Assembly (NCBI GenBank): GCA_037577475.1
Contig: CM075192.1
Span: 14,727,908-14,791,907, forward strand
DNA from: Chaunax sp. Z400
Taxonomy: Eukaryota > Chordata > Actinopteri > Lophiiformes > Chaunacidae
DNA: 64,000 bases
Reading direction: 5' to 3'
The notes beneath the pieces were generated by a model. That model saw only the letters and a program-made list of their open reading frames with translations, did no database searches and was not told the DNA's origin. Position numbers and translations under genes: made by a program. The number at the start of each line of letters is the position of its first letter. Position 1 is the stretch's first letter. Positions 26,561 to 39,472 of the stretch are shown piece after piece.

Positions 26561-29500
26561 CCTGGATTGTGCTTTCAGAGAGGTCTTTCTCTCCTTTATT
26601 AAGTTCTTTAACTTCCATCAGCCTTTGGAGATGATGCTGTCATATTATAATGTTAAGATTACCCATGTCCGTCTAGAACTTTATATACAAGCATGAAGAG
26701 AACAAAACAAAAGCAGTTAAATTAATAGAGTACCCCTGCAGGAAATACATATTTGATGAAAGTTGTGACATTTAGTGAACTTTTCTGGAGCTTTTAATCA
26801 TATCATCATCAGTCATTGTGGATTTACAGGTATCATTATATATCATGTTGTCTCCCTCGTACCTGCTGAGGAAGACTGTGCAACTCGATAAAACTCTTGA
26901 ACACAGCTACTAAATTGATCTTGAGGTGAGACTGTATCGTCATCTGTTCCCAAGGCTCCAAAAGTTTGGACAAGAAGTCCTTCAAAAGCGCCTGATGGGT
27001 ACATAGAAAGTAGATGTTGCCTTTTCTCCCCCATACAAGGTAAAAATGTTCTTGCCTTCTCAGGTTAGGGTTAGGCCATCGGTCTCTGTCACCTTCAGTG
27101 TCTTCCACTGTCCACACCTATGTTGGTAACTAACTGACCCATTTCACACAACTCTTCCTCTTGACTCAGCACCCTCTTCTTCATCGGCTCACAGAGTGAA
27201 ACCAGTGAGGCTGCCTGGTTTTCGTACACCTGGGCCTGTTTCTGACCACCCACAGCTCCCTTCTGTCACCCATCAATCCTCGGAGAGATGTGTGTCTCTT
27301 AAATAATGTGAATTTATCACACTGAAATTATGCCCCCAAAGCATTTACAAAGGAATTTACAATGGCATCCCTAATCCAAACCCTCCCACTCTAAGTGCCT
27401 GTGTTTAATCCCCAGTGTTAACCTGGCTTTGGAGGTGATACCAACGCTATCAATATGTTGTTTAGCAGAGTGACAATCGTCCCCTCTGGTCCAGATTAAA
27501 AGCTGAAGGAGAAACCAGATACCTAATCCTCTGTGGCATGTTGGACAGAATTCTCCCCTCTTGGACTTCACTTTCATCACTTCAGCGTCCACATCACCTC
27601 GGCCCAAAAGCACTCACTCTGTTATCACGACTGGGATAACCTCGGCCTAATCCATCACTGCTACCATCTGCATGTTTGTGCAGGCAGTGTGGGTAAATAT
27701 CACTGTGTTGGTGGGCTTGGGTTACCTCTCCTTTTTCCTTTGCTAAGTTTTTGGCAGATGGCTGTGAGAGGCATTTTTCACACTTAATGAATCCGTCAGC
27801 AAATGTGTTTAGTTTTATTATCCCGTAAAACAGCAGCGGGTCCTTTCTTGAAACATTCTTCAAGACCCCACCCAAAGAAGTTCAGGTTTTGAGAGCATCA
27901 AACTCTCACCTTTAGAAAGATTTTCCTCTTCTTTCCAATGTTTTATTTATTCAGAACGACAACAAAAGAGGTGGCCACTTGTGTTTTGTGCTCATATACC
28001 ATCTTCCTCCTCCTCTGCAAAAACACTGATTGTTGGCTAATGAACACGCTGGCAGCACCGGGGAGCTCACATCAAAGGCCACAGCTGACTGAGCTGAGCA
28101 GACAAATTGTTTGAGGTCATGGGTTTGGAAATAATGAAATGCTGCAGAGGGTGGGAGAGTGCGGAGCAGTTACAACAAAAATGTTGTCACATGGCCTGCT
28201 GTCTCGCTGGCCCTCGTCTCAGTGGGAAGTGTGTGATGCCTCTGGGCAGCAGCCACCTGTGGCTGACACAGTACTGGTGAGTCCTGGGAAAATAATTAGA
28301 TATCAAATGTGTACGTGCTTTATTTGAGATTTTCTTTTCTTAAAGCCTTTTGTCATTTAGTAGCTGTTCATGGCACAAATGGAGTTTGACTTCTCATTGA
28401 CTTTAAGCTGTTATAATCAATATTTCCATGTTAAAAATGGATCAGATATGTACACATAATAGAAAAGGAGTCAATCATCGTCACAAACCTTTCCTCTCAG
28501 CTTACAAACCTTTATTTCTTGCTTCTTTCAACTCATTTTTTGGTTTTACCTTCCCACTTGCTTTATTCTCACCTCTCTCGTTTTCTAGCAAAACAGCTCT
28601 GTAACCACACTGTGCAGTATTTACCCAGCACCAAACAGCAGCTAGCAACTACCGGGGGAACATAGTGGCGCATTAAGATGCTAATGAGCCAGAAACGTCC
28701 CGTAAGAGTTGGTGCAGAGCAAAAACAGAGCTAAAAGGAGAGCGAATATTCTGCAGGACGTGTACAAAGTAACTTTTGGTTAACTGGTTTGCATATCAAT
28801 TTAAATGGTGATAGATAAAAAGTTAGTGTTGTGATTACATCTTGCTTCTGTTTCTTTTTAGAGTGGTAAAAAAAAAAAATCATCTGACTGCACAACATCG
28901 TGTTATACAACCAAACTTTACCTTGCATTGAAATTATGTTTTCAGCTGCAGAAGTTTTTAAGATTATGGCATAAGATAAAGCACAACACATCTTGAGTGC
29001 ACTTTGTTTTACAATTCTTCATTTTCTATGTTTTGCACACAAAGACCGTCTTTAACTAATGAGCAAGTAAGTAAATAAATAAATGAAGGAGCATTTTGAA
29101 CAGTCATACATTTACACAAAGTCCAAACAAACAAAAGCATAGAATCTCCCATTTGTCTTTTAAGGTTGATAAAAACATGTAGAATATGCCTAGAAAAAGC
29201 CTCGGACCTCTGGTGTGTCTGTTTGCAGACTTCTCCTTGCCTTTTTGTGATTTACAAGCCACAAATGTAGGTTTCCATCGTGATGTATAATAGAGCATTT
29301 AAACGTTGCAGTATATCACCAGCATGCAGTCTGCGTCATGCTGCAGTGTTGATCTCTGTTTCCCTGTAGATTATTCACCATCTCAGACAGAAAACAAACA
29401 ATGGTCACTTTTCTCTGATATATAAAAACAGAGTAACAGCTCCTATCTTAAGTATGATATATTTATAAATCCTCCTACACATATCACCTTTAAGCAGGGA

Positions 29501-30550
29501 CTGTTGACTTGTTTGCTGAATAGATGTGGGCTTCTGACAAAGACGAGAGGTTGGGGCACCGTGACAAAAACCCCTTTGTACAGGGATTCCTCTGAGACCG
29601 AGAGTACAGACAATGAAGGTTTTCATCGATGAGCCACATTGTTACTCTAGATTGTATTGAGGGCCATTCACAGATCAGATCCTGTGTGTTCCCAGCTCGC
29701 TCTTGTGCCATGGAAAAGCTTGCTCCTCTGAGGCACTGTGACTCTGAGTTTTTGTCTGCTGACTCAGAATGTTTTCCAGAGATGGTTTAAAGAAAAGTAC
29801 TGAGAGAAGCACATCTTACTCAACAATATGAAATTAAACTGGGATGATAAAGTGGTTTTCTCCATGGCCTAACGATTAAGGTAAACACGCAGATTAAAGT
29901 CCACTTAAATATCCACCGGATCATTCTTACTCTTGGCATGCTGACCATCTCTGCTACCCACTGCTGTAACAAGAACCTCAAAAGACTAAAACACACAGAT
30001 GTTGGAGTGCATGGGGCAAACAGTTTTATGGTTTCACATATGAGACTCAGACGATGTCTTATGGATCAACCTCTAATTGGCCTCATGGCGTGCAACAGGC
30101 TGTGATCAGAATGGGTGGGCAGCCATCATACTGGGCCATGACAGGGAGACTCCCACAACCCTCTGCATTGTTCCGCAGTGCTGGAGCAGCTATAATCTCC
30201 AGTGAATTATAATCTCTGCAAAACAATGCTATTTCCCCTGGGAAATGTCCATAGGGTATATAAAAGGAAACAACACACAACTGAATGAAGCAAACTTAAA
30301 TACAGAAAGGACTGGATTGGACCTGTAGATTAGTATATGCTAGAAATATATGAGAGGTGGAGGAAGTTTAGACTGACATTGTGCAGCCGTACTACTTTGT
30401 ATAAGATCTGTGAAGCTGTATTATGATGGGGCTCCTTAAAAATGTATTAATTTCACCCAGATGAGTGTGGCTTTGCAGGATGTAGCAGTACATGCTTCGG
30501 CACGCTCTGAGACCAGTCGCTTTCGTAAATGTGGAAATATTTCATTGAGA
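26561..30550. other. Intergenic, nothing supported
   Basis: Only short open frames with no family motif on either strand. I see no RNA gene or intact mobile element here. Confidence 0.6.
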
Positions 30551-30554
30551 CCTG

Positions 30555-30620
30555 CTGGTGACACTGGAGGAAAAGTCAGGGAATTACTGGTGGTTCATGA
30601 TTCCCTGGAATATGTTGTAA
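30555..30620. repeat. Fragment of teleost interspersed repeat (GGTGATCCCCTGAC family), copy A
   Basis: 'gacactggaggaaaagtcaggg' followed by a 'ggttcatgattccctgg' segment matches the pattern of the repeat at 36430-36550 and, in the opposite orientation, 47690-48575. Short and diverged. Confidence 0.4.
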
Positions 30621-30659
30621 ATATTATGTAGCAAGTGAACGTTTTGTCCTGGAAGTTCA

Positions 30660-31140
30660 TGTGTTTGAAGCAGGAAAAACGGGCAAGTGTGAGGATCTGA
30701 GCGACTTTGACAAGGACCAAAATTGTGATGGCTAGACGACTGGATCAGAGTATCTCTAAATCTGTAGGTCTTGTTTAGTTTTCCTGGTCTGCAGTGGTTA
30801 GTATCTACCAAATGTGGTCTAAGGAAGGACAACCGATGAACCAGAAACAGGGTCATGGGTGCCCAAGGCTCATTGATGCGTGTGGGAAGCGAAGGCTAGT
30901 CCGTGTTGTCTGATTCCACAGAGGAGCTACTGTAGCACAAATCGCTGAAAAAGCTCATGCTGGTTCTGATAAAAAAGGTGTCAAAACACACAGTGCATTG
31001 CAGCTTGCTGCTTATGGGGCTGTGTAGCCGCAGATCGATTCCCATGCTGACTCCTGTTGACCACAGAAAGCGCCTACAATGGGCATCAGAACTGGACCAC
31101 GGAGCAGTGGAATGGAATGGTTTGAGGAACACAACGACGA
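30660..31140 (+). pseudogene. Tc1/mariner transposase remnant (N-terminal half)
   Basis: Broken frames on the + strand together resemble the DNA-binding half of a fish Tc1-like transposase. Pieces read in order: a PRLIDACGKRRLVRVV segment near 30870, RGATVAQIAEKAHAGSDKK near 30920-30975, then LLLMGLCSRRSIPMLTPVD and HRKRLQWASE to about 31095. The middle has a TGA at about 30909 and further frame changes, and the DDE catalytic part is missing. Established knowledge: this helix-turn-helix arrangement precedes the DDE domain in Tc1 elements. No terminal inverted repeats were identified. The element is inactive. Confidence 0.75.
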
Positions 31141-33994
31141 AGTATGTAAGCGCTGACGGATAAACCGTTTACGGACGGACGTATCCGTTTACATATGCAG
31201 AGGGAGCATAAATGGGCCTTAACTGACTGACAATGCCATGTTCCTAGAGCAGCTACAAAAGAATTCAAATTGATGTAAGAATTCCACCATCTATCACTTC
31301 GAGGGACTCCTGTCGGTCTGTTTGTCTGCATGTCTGCTGTTGTTATTTTTAGTGTAGAAGCTGTTTCCCTCACCTGCCTGCGTCTGTTAGTCTGCAACTA
31401 CAAGGCCCAAGAAGGGGGCCTTTAATCTGACTGACCGGACCCCCACCGCTCCCTTTGCATGCTTCCAGTGAACAGTTGAACCTGCTGGTGTGGATGCAGT
31501 CTGACAGCCGGACCAGCCGTCCACTCACCACTCCGCCACCACCAACTGTGTGCATCTGTGCACGTGACGGCGCTCGTCATGTGACTACTGCCTGCCTCAG
31601 TGTCAGAGCTCAGCGGACCACCACTGGAGGCTGTTGTTAGTTCCAAGTCCTTGGAGCATATGAGTGTAAAACGTCACCTCACATTAAGCCCTTATAAGAT
31701 CAGCTTATTATGAATCACTTAGCTGGTTGTGCTGGTTGTGGCTTTATGTTTTATCATCTGTTTAGCTCTGATTTGTGTTTCCTGCCTTTTATTTTTCAGT
31801 CCTCTTGTCTTTCATCCCAGAGCAAGACCTCTCCTGACTGACAGATGAGCCTGTCAAACTCAGCTGTTCTGCTGGATGATGTATCACCAGGGCTCGGGCT
31901 TACAGTCAGGACATGTGCTTTTTTGTTACAACAACATCAGCACGGCCTTAACATATCTGATTTATAGCTGTGATTTACAGCAAGGGCTGACAGAGGATTC
32001 ACATTTATTATGAGTTTCATGACTCTTATTATGGAATTAGCCCATTGTGTTGCTGATATTTCAATTATTTCTGACTGCCGCTTATTTTTTCTCAAGGAAC
32101 ATTTTCCTTCTTTAAGTTTTTTAAAGAGACTCCTTTTACATAATTTGTGGATTCTGTTGGTTTTTCTAAAAGCATGTTATGATTTTTTTTGTTTTCATCT
32201 TTTTTGTAATTTCTTATCTATGGCATGTACGTCATTTAACTTTTATTTATTATTTTTATTGGCCCATACACATCATACTTATGTAAATGTTCTTAGGTCA
32301 TATTCCTAAACAGTTTTTGCTGAATCAATTACTAGAAAGCTTTATGCTAATAGATACATGAGCTACAGAGAGTGGGAGAAATGACGGGTCATTAGGGACC
32401 CATGGCTTATTTTTGCATAAGGGGCCCCATGGAGGGTTAATCTGGTCCGAAGCTTATTGATAGGGCGTGGGATTTTTTAAAAACATGTTGACCTGACAGT
32501 ATATTTTATAAACTTAGGGCTTAGAGTCAGCGTGCCGACATTAATCTCATCATTGACAATACTTCATCACATACCCAAAACAAACTTGTTTAATTAAAAG
32601 CATCATTCAGAATCATAAACGTTTTTATTGCTAAAACATGTGCACATACAAGGAATCTGACTTGATGTTCTGGTGCTCACACAGAAGTTAACATAAATAT
32701 AAGTGTAGATGTAAAATAGACATTGAGGTAAAAAAAAAACACAAAAAAAAACATCTTCGATATACAAAAAACAGACTTTACAATGGACAACAAACATGTT
32801 TAATATTGAGAACTGTGCAAACAGTTTTTTTTCTTCATGAGGAAAAAAAGTACAGTATTTTTCTACCATTTTTTCTCTTTGTCATGAATGTGTTTTCAGA
32901 TTCTTGATTGACCACTTGACTTTCTAATCATCTATGCCCTTATCTAAAACAAAGGCATTTTTCCTTAATTAAACACAGCCACGATCATATAGACAAGGGG
33001 ATGACTAGAGCAAATAGAGACAAAAGGTAGAGATGAACTCCATTGTTCCACCACAACACAGGCGTGTGTTGTTGGAGAGGCGAGGATGAGGTGAAGCACA
33101 ATTCATGCCAAATCGAATAAATAACTTTAAACACGGAGGGATGGGTGACTGCGGGAGGCCATTTAGGAGCTTTTAAAGTTGAACAGCGTGAAGTCTTAAT
33201 TACTGAGACTTAACACTGGCCAGCGCTGCGTTCACGCTGTGACGGTCAGGAGTTGGAGGCTGCTGCCCCAGCAGTATCAGAGGAAGGAGAGAAGACCAAA
33301 ACTGAAGTCAAAACAGAACATTCCCACTGTTTCTGAAAAACTGGGCATAAAATAAATTATAGTTAAATTATATTTCACTTCTGGATTGTTTAGATAAATG
33401 CAGCTACGCCGTTGTCTTCTTCTCCACTTGATGTCAGGATGAGATGGATTTCCAACAAATTACAGTTTTCTCCCACCTTTTAGCCCTCCTGTCAGATTGA
33501 CCCTTCATTCACACTCGGGGTTTATTGGCAGTAATGATGGCAGGTTACTCCCTGCTGAACAATCACATGTTAATGCTTACTGTTCAGATGAAGGGGGAAC
33601 GGCCAGTTACTTGGAAAACGGCAGGCGGTGGTGAGAAGCTTTGGTTCCATTAGTTTGAAGGTGTGATGGTGTGAATGAGAATAAAGATATACATGCTGAC
33701 CTTTGACCTTTGCTTCCTCCTGAGACATCAGGCTTAAGATGTGCTTTACTGCTTCAGCACTGAAAAATATGGACTACAACTAGTCAGGTATTATCCTTCA
33801 GACAGAACATAAAGTCTGCTAAAGGTATGCCACACAGTTCTATCATAGTACCTTTTGTCTTTTTTGAATTTTTAAATAATTCCCTATTAGAAGATTCAGC
33901 AAAGATTAATTTCTAAACAGATCATGCGGCTGCTATAGTCATCCCCCGATCAAACGCATTTATAGGAAATACAGTTTAAAAAATTTACCTAATC
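31141..33994. other. Intergenic, nothing supported
   Basis: No exon, RNA gene or recognised mobile element. The sequence is AT-rich with scattered homopolymer runs. Confidence 0.6.
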
Positions 33995-34320
33995 AATGAA
34001 ACATGAAAAATCCAAATGCAAAAACAGTATACTGAACAAAAATATAAACGCAACACTTTTGTTTTAGCTCCAATTTTTCATGTGCTGAAAGCAAAGATCT
34101 AAGACTTTTTCTATGTACACAAAAGGCCTATTTCTCTCAAATTTTGTTCATAAACTTGTTTAAATCTGTGTTAGTGAGCACTTCTCCTTTGCCGAAATAA
34201 TCCATCCACCTGACAGGTGTGGCATATCAAGATGCTGATTAGACAGCATGATTATTGCACAGGTGTGCCTTGGGCTGGTCACAATAAAAGGCCACTCTAA
34301 AATGTGCAGTTAGAGTCCCT
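33995..34320 (+). repeat. Widespread vertebrate/teleost repeat, TGAACAAAAATATAAACGC end
   Basis: The block opens with 'ctgaacaaaaatataaacgc' and later includes 'caggtgtggcatatcaagat' and 'caataaaaggccactctaaa'. I recognise these as fixed parts of a common fish interspersed repeat, probably one end of a DNA transposon. About 320 bases remain with no internal coding capacity. The class is not certain to me. Confidence 0.7.
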
Positions 34321-34644
34321 TAAAATATTGTAGAGTTTTTGTGAGGTGTTTGGTTTGGGTAAACTTTATCAACTTGAAATCCTGTCTATGACAAATTCTT
34401 TATAAATTGTCAGTTTGTGTGAATTTTGCAAATACCTGAATCCTGCTCTCTGTCTTTGTTTTTTTTTCTTTTTCTTCTGGCAGTGCCAGAGGAATACCTG
34501 CATTTCGCAGGCCATCATCATATCAGATAAAATAAACACAGTTACTGCAGCAGTGCACCTTTGTGCCAATCAAATTTAACCACATTCACATGGGCACCCC
34601 TGGGTTAGAAAGATATTATACCATTATCTAAATGGGTGTTCTGT

Positions 34645-34722
34645 TTTTTCAACCGAATTTCCCCTGTGGGGATTAATAAAGTCTCTATCTATCTGTCTAT
34701 CTGTCTGTCTGTCTGTCTGTCT
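34645..34722 (+). repeat. LINE/SINE 3' tail with TATC/TCTG microsatellite
   Basis: 'cccctgtggggattaataaa' followed by (CTAT)n and (CTGT)n units is the typical 3' end of a fish non-LTR element fading into its terminal microsatellite. No element body was recognised upstream, so this is a severely truncated insertion. Confidence 0.65.
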
Positions 34723-36429
34723 ATAGGACTGTAACGCAGCATTAGTCTAACTCACTGGAATTATATGTAACGTCAATTACAGAATGCATTTTGAACGTGA
34801 CACCAGCTCTGACAGAGAATTGATTAAACCAGTATTATTAGTTAGAATATATCACACAAACAAAGCATTTCAAGCTCTCCTGTGGGATATTTAATTTCAC
34901 CAAAACACGGCATGAAGAAGTGTTCAATAACTTTTTAATTCAGTGAATCACTTCACAATAAGAGTTGGAGGCACACAAACCAAACAACTGGCAGCAATGT
35001 CAGAGCCAGGCTGTAATTTTGGTTGTCATTTGTCACTTATTCAATTTTAATATTTTTGGCTAGAAAGTGGTCAGTTTACCTAAATGAGGCCTATTTGGAA
35101 AGTTGCAATGAATTATTCGGAGACGTCGTCGCTGCAGGCGGCCAGGAGGCATCCTCGTCAGACGTCCTAAGCAGCTGCCTCCTCTCTCTGGTTAAAGTCT
35201 CTCAAGAGACATCCTGGTTACATAAAAGTTTAATAAATAACTCAAAACAATTCCACTGTTGTTTTGGTCATTTGTGCATTTGTTTTAATACCTATTATTA
35301 GACCTGTTTTATTAGGAAGGTTTTATTGCAACTAAACAAAATCTCAGCTGATTTCAACTTTCTGCACAGGCTCTTTTCTTTCCTAATTAGCTGAGTGTCC
35401 GTGCGTCTCCTGTGGTGACATCAGAACAAATGTCAGAGGGGATTCTTGTTTTGGCTGAAATACAGTACATGTTTGTTCTTGTATGAGGATCTCCCCAGGC
35501 TGTGTTACCTTTAGAGGTCATGCATTGGCCTGACAGCGGCCTTGAGGATCAGGGGACTGGTAGCCGTGACGATAGACTTTCATTTCAGCCGGTCAGTAAT
35601 CCCACAATGCAATAAAACTGTCTGGCCCCGCTGTCTGGCTCCAGTTAGACCAACTTTACTCACAAAAATGTCCAACCCCCTGCAAGATTATTAAGTGGAA
35701 TGTAAATCTCAAAATAGAGTCCTAGAGCTATTTTCTCTTCTTTTTTTTTTACTTCAAAAATGTGAGACGTCATTAAACAGCTGTTTGCCAGGATGTTAAA
35801 GACGTAGAGTCTTATATCTTATAATAGATGAGGGACTGCATCTCAACTAAACCAAGACACCAGTGGGTACAGAGGTCACTGCAGTCTGGTCAGGCTGTGT
35901 TTACATTGGTGGGTTTAAACATTATCTCACCATTGGTTTTGGTCAACTTTTCAAAACAACAAGTTGCTTCTGCACTCTCCTCTGCCGTTTTGCATTTTCC
36001 ATAATTTTTTTTGCAAAGATAAACACCAGCCGATTGGATTGAAGTTGCTAAAATAGTTCTGGTGCAAGGGAATTATAATTAAATGAGACTCTGAGGGGGG
36101 GGGGGAACTTTGTTTTCCTCATTTTGGAGCAGTCACATTATACATGAATGTATATTGTGCACTTGACAACATAATATGTCAACTAACCCTCCCTTTCAAG
36201 GCTTGTAGGAGAACCTTAACGCAACAAAAGAAATGCAAAAAACACTGCAGATCCAGGTACATTCATCACAATAAGTGACACCTTTTAAATAGTCACATAG
36301 TTTTCACATTGTCCTTTAATGCCTTGTTATTATAAAAGTATCATTTATTAGCCTTAAAGCAGAAGGCTTTATAATAAAACCCACGAAAAGACAAAAAACA
36401 TTTACTCAAAACAATAAATGTGAACCTCA
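34723..36429. other. Intergenic, nothing supported
   Basis: Short frames only. A stretch near 35110-35180 ('ggcggccaggaggcatcctc') looks like part of a known fish repeat, but I could not delimit it. A 10-base G run lies near 36097-36106. Confidence 0.5.
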
Positions 36430-36550
36430 TGGTAGCACTGGAGGAAATTCAGGGATCGCCAAACTCAGTAGGATTCATCATCTGGGGACCATGAATGTCA
36501 GCACAATATTTCATGGAAACCTGTAGAATAGTTGTTGAGATAAAAGTTGT
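36430..36550 (-). repeat. Teleost interspersed repeat (GGTGATCCCCTGAC family), copy B
   Basis: 'gcactggaggaaattcaggg', 'atcatctggggaccatgaat' and 'aatagttgttgagataaaag' in this order are the reverse complement of the repeat seen in the opposite orientation near 47700-47970. Diverged, no coding content. Confidence 0.6.
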
Positions 36551-37482
36551 CTGTATGCCTTAAAAATCCTTCCTCTCCTTATCCTAAAGAACATGACATA
36601 ATCTTCCATCCCTAAAAATAAATGGACTTGAATTACTGTTTGAATATGTGTATCAATGACAGACTGTCAGAAAACTCAATGCTGCCACACAATACATAAA
36701 TCTGAAACCTATCGATGACTTCAGTTTCCTTAATACAGATCCATTTCATACACTGTGGCCTGAGTCACTGCAACCCAACCCTCATATATTAACCTTACTT
36801 CTTGTATCACATATTCAGTCATCATGTGAGCGTTTGAGCTGAAAAGGCCCTCTCATCCTACCATGACCACAATGTAATTATGAATAAAAGCAGAGGGCCT
36901 TGTAAGACAAACTGAGGGTCTAATGTATTAGAGCACGTTACATACCGTTTCAGTGAGGAGCATGATTCCATAGAAAGTTTTGTTGGCTGTTTCTGCTACG
37001 TCTTCCTGATGGAATGCTAAAACATGAACTGATATTACTTCACATTTCTTATCCTGCCATTTTTTAATTCAGGTTTGTCTAGTTTACTGTTGACTTTGCA
37101 CGTTTTTCTGTGAAACACTTTAAAAAAGGAAAGTGTTTATGGGAAAATCTGACTTATTTGAGTTTTGTCAAAAATGTTTTACAACAGGAGGATCTATTGA
37201 TCTAATGAGAAACTATTAAAAGGTAATTTATTCTTCATAATAAACAAATAGGGAAAAAGAGTGTGGCTCATTATTAACTTTCAGCCATTAAAGGAATCAA
37301 TTAGTCTCTGATCATTGAGTCCAGATAGTTGAGATTTATGGCCTCAGGCTTTTCAGGCTTTTAAACTGTGGTTAAGAGAATGCTCGACTGATCCTTGACA
37401 AATGTCCCTCAGACCCTTTGGGCGTCACCAGCAGCGTAATCACTTAGCATTAAGCAGCAAATGCTGAGTCAGTTCAGGTAAA

Positions 37483-38277
37483 ATGAAGGTCAGGCTGTGT
37501 GTAACAGGCCGGTCGACAGTTAACGGAAGAGCACACCACAGCTTGGCAACACCTGGAGGGGGGCATCATGGCGGGATGCACCATCTCCCCGTTGGCCTTC
37601 ATTATGGTCATGGAGGTCATTATTTGTGCGTCACGGTGGGTAGTAGGAGGCGAGCGTGTCAATCATGGCCTGCGGCTACCACCGATATCAGGGCATATAT
37701 GGATGACATGACCACTCTCACCACAGCCAAGGCATGCACCAGACGTCTGCTTGGAAAACTGCAGGAGAACATAGAGTGGGCGAGAATGAAGATAAAACTG
37801 AGTAAGTCCAGGAGCATCTCGATCGTCAAGGGAAAGTTGTCGGAGCAACGCTTCTTTATTGGCAAGGAGCCAATACCAACGGTGTCCGAAAAACCAGTCA
37901 AAAGCCTGGGTCGCTGGTATGATTCAACCCTGAAGGACAAAGACCAAGTGGACCAAATCAGGCAAGACACCATCAAAGGCCTGGAAAGCATTGACAGGTC
38001 ATCTCTGCCCGGCAGGCTGAAACTTTGGTGCCTACAATTCGGCCTCTTGCCGCGCCTTATGTGGCCATTGTCCATCTTGAAAGTGGAAAGATTGGAGAGA
38101 TTGATTAGCAAGTTTGCTAAGAAATGGCTGGGCATGCCGGGATGCTTTGGTGGCATAGGATTATATGGAAAAGGAATCCTGGAGATCCCCGTGTCCAGTC
38201 TTGTGGAAGAGTACAAATGCTCCAAGGCAAGGCTGGAACTGACGCTGACAGAATCACGTGATCTCTGCATAGCCTAG
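37483..38277 (+). pseudogene. Reverse transcriptase fragment of the 37.5 kb LINE
   Basis: Open frame of 264 codons. Its first 60 or so codons are out of frame with the real product; the true frame there gives TAWQHLEGGIMAGCTISPLAF-type sequence, so frame changes occur near 37530 and 37665-37690. From AYMDDM onward it reads correctly through KSLGRWYD, LWCLQFGLLPRLMWPL and IGLYGKG, to an in-frame TAG at 38275-38277. Sequence similar to the same product (TLVTGRKWSPAAA) continues in the same frame beyond the stop, so the stop is a mutation rather than the natural end. Confidence 0.8.
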
Positions 38278-39472
38278 AATGCACCAACTTTGGTAACCGG
38301 AAGGAAGTGGTCTCCAGCAGCGGCTGTACAAAACGCAAAATCAGCCCTCATACATCGGGACATTGTTGGTCACGTGCAGCAGGGGAGAGGAGGCCTTGGT
38401 TTGGGAAAAGCAGGCCATCCTGGGGTAGGGCAGATCGCATTCAACGCAGAGGTCTTGTGGTTGAAGAATTGCGCTGGCAAGAACAGGCAGCAAGGTGCGC
38501 AAAGGTAGTCTCTCAGGCAAAGCAAGGCCAGTGGATGAGAAGGGAAGGAGTCGAGAGGAGAAAACTGTCTTGGAAAGATTTCTGGGATATGCAAGCAAGT
38601 CAAGTTCGTACCAGCTTCACCATATGTGCCACCTACGATGTCCTGCCCTCTCCTAGAAACCTCAAACAATGGTATGGCGAGGATCCTACATGTCCTCTCT
38701 GCCCAGCTCCAGCAGATTTGAGGCACATCTTGGTTGGTTGCAAGACCGGCCTAACGCAAGGTCGATACACCTGGTGGCATAATCAGGTACTGAGGTGCCT
38801 TGCAAATACGTTAGAAACCAGACGTACGGCAATCAATGCGCTGCCTCAAACATCAAACAACCCTGCGGCAGTGAGGTTTGTCCACGAGGGTGCAAAACAG
38901 GCAGGAAAAAGCACGCCAAGCACAGTGACCGGGCAGCTGGGAGGAGCCAGAGACTGGAAACTTTTAGCAGACCCGGGGCAGAGGCTACGCTTCCCACCTG
39001 AGATAGTTACAACAAATCTCAGGCCAGACCTTGTCATATGGTCTGTTTCACTGCGCAAAGTTTACCTCATAGAGCTGACCGTCCCCTGGGAGGATGCGGT
39101 GGAGGAAGCCTATGAGCGCAAGAGCCTCAAGTATGCAGATCTGGCAGCTGAGGCGGCGCGACAGGGCTGGAAGGCGAGGGTCTGCCCCGTGGAGGTGGGC
39201 TGCAGAGACTTCGTGGGCAGATCAGCTGCCAAACTGCTCAACGACATGGGGGTCCGAGGACAGGCCCACCGTCAGGCAATTAAGGCCCTATCCAGTGCCG
39301 AAGAACAAGCAAGTCAGTGGTTGTGGATCAAAAGGACACCACCTGGGCACCGAAAAGTCAATGATGTCCGGTCACTCGCTCCAAGGGAACATCAAAGCGG
39401 ATGAGCGTTAAAGCGTACAAAGGAAGACAGCAAAGGACGCCAGGGAAAAAAAGAAGAAGAAAAAAACAAAAA
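37486..39472 (+). mobile_element. Decayed non-LTR retrotransposon with restriction-like endonuclease (R2/R4/NeSL-like group)
   Basis: The 3' two fifths or so of a single-ORF LINE. A reverse transcriptase segment includes the GCTISPLAF motif (about 37574-37600, in a different frame) and the catalytic AYMDDM box at about 37692-37709. A CX2CX7HX4C zinc knuckle (CPLC...H...GC) spans about 38691-38741. The endonuclease-like end has RPDLVIW near 39021 and ELTVPWED...ERKSLKY downstream, the spaced PD/E/K pattern of restriction-like enzymes. This zinc-knuckle plus nuclease order marks LINEs that use such a nuclease rather than an APE nuclease. The tail after 39404 runs into an A-rich stretch to about 39472. 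The 5' end is truncated. Confidence 0.85.
38290..39404 (+). pseudogene. Zinc knuckle and restriction-like endonuclease end of the 37.5 kb LINE
   Basis: Continues the product after the internal stop. The first part is in the frame of the reverse transcriptase (HRDIVGHVQQGRGGLGLGK). The frame then shifts at about 38400-38440, and the remainder is open to TGA at 39402-39404. Visible elements: FTICATYDVLPSPRNLKQW, the CPLC zinc knuckle, RYTWWHNQVLRCL, RPDLVIW, ELTVPWEDAVEEAYERKSL and a conserved terminal SQWLWIKR. Overlapping minus-strand frames are shadows. Confidence 0.8.

Noticed and set aside
37659..38270. Minus-strand 203-codon frame over the LINE
   Set aside because: Antisense of the reverse transcriptase, which carries the catalytic YMDD box on the plus strand.
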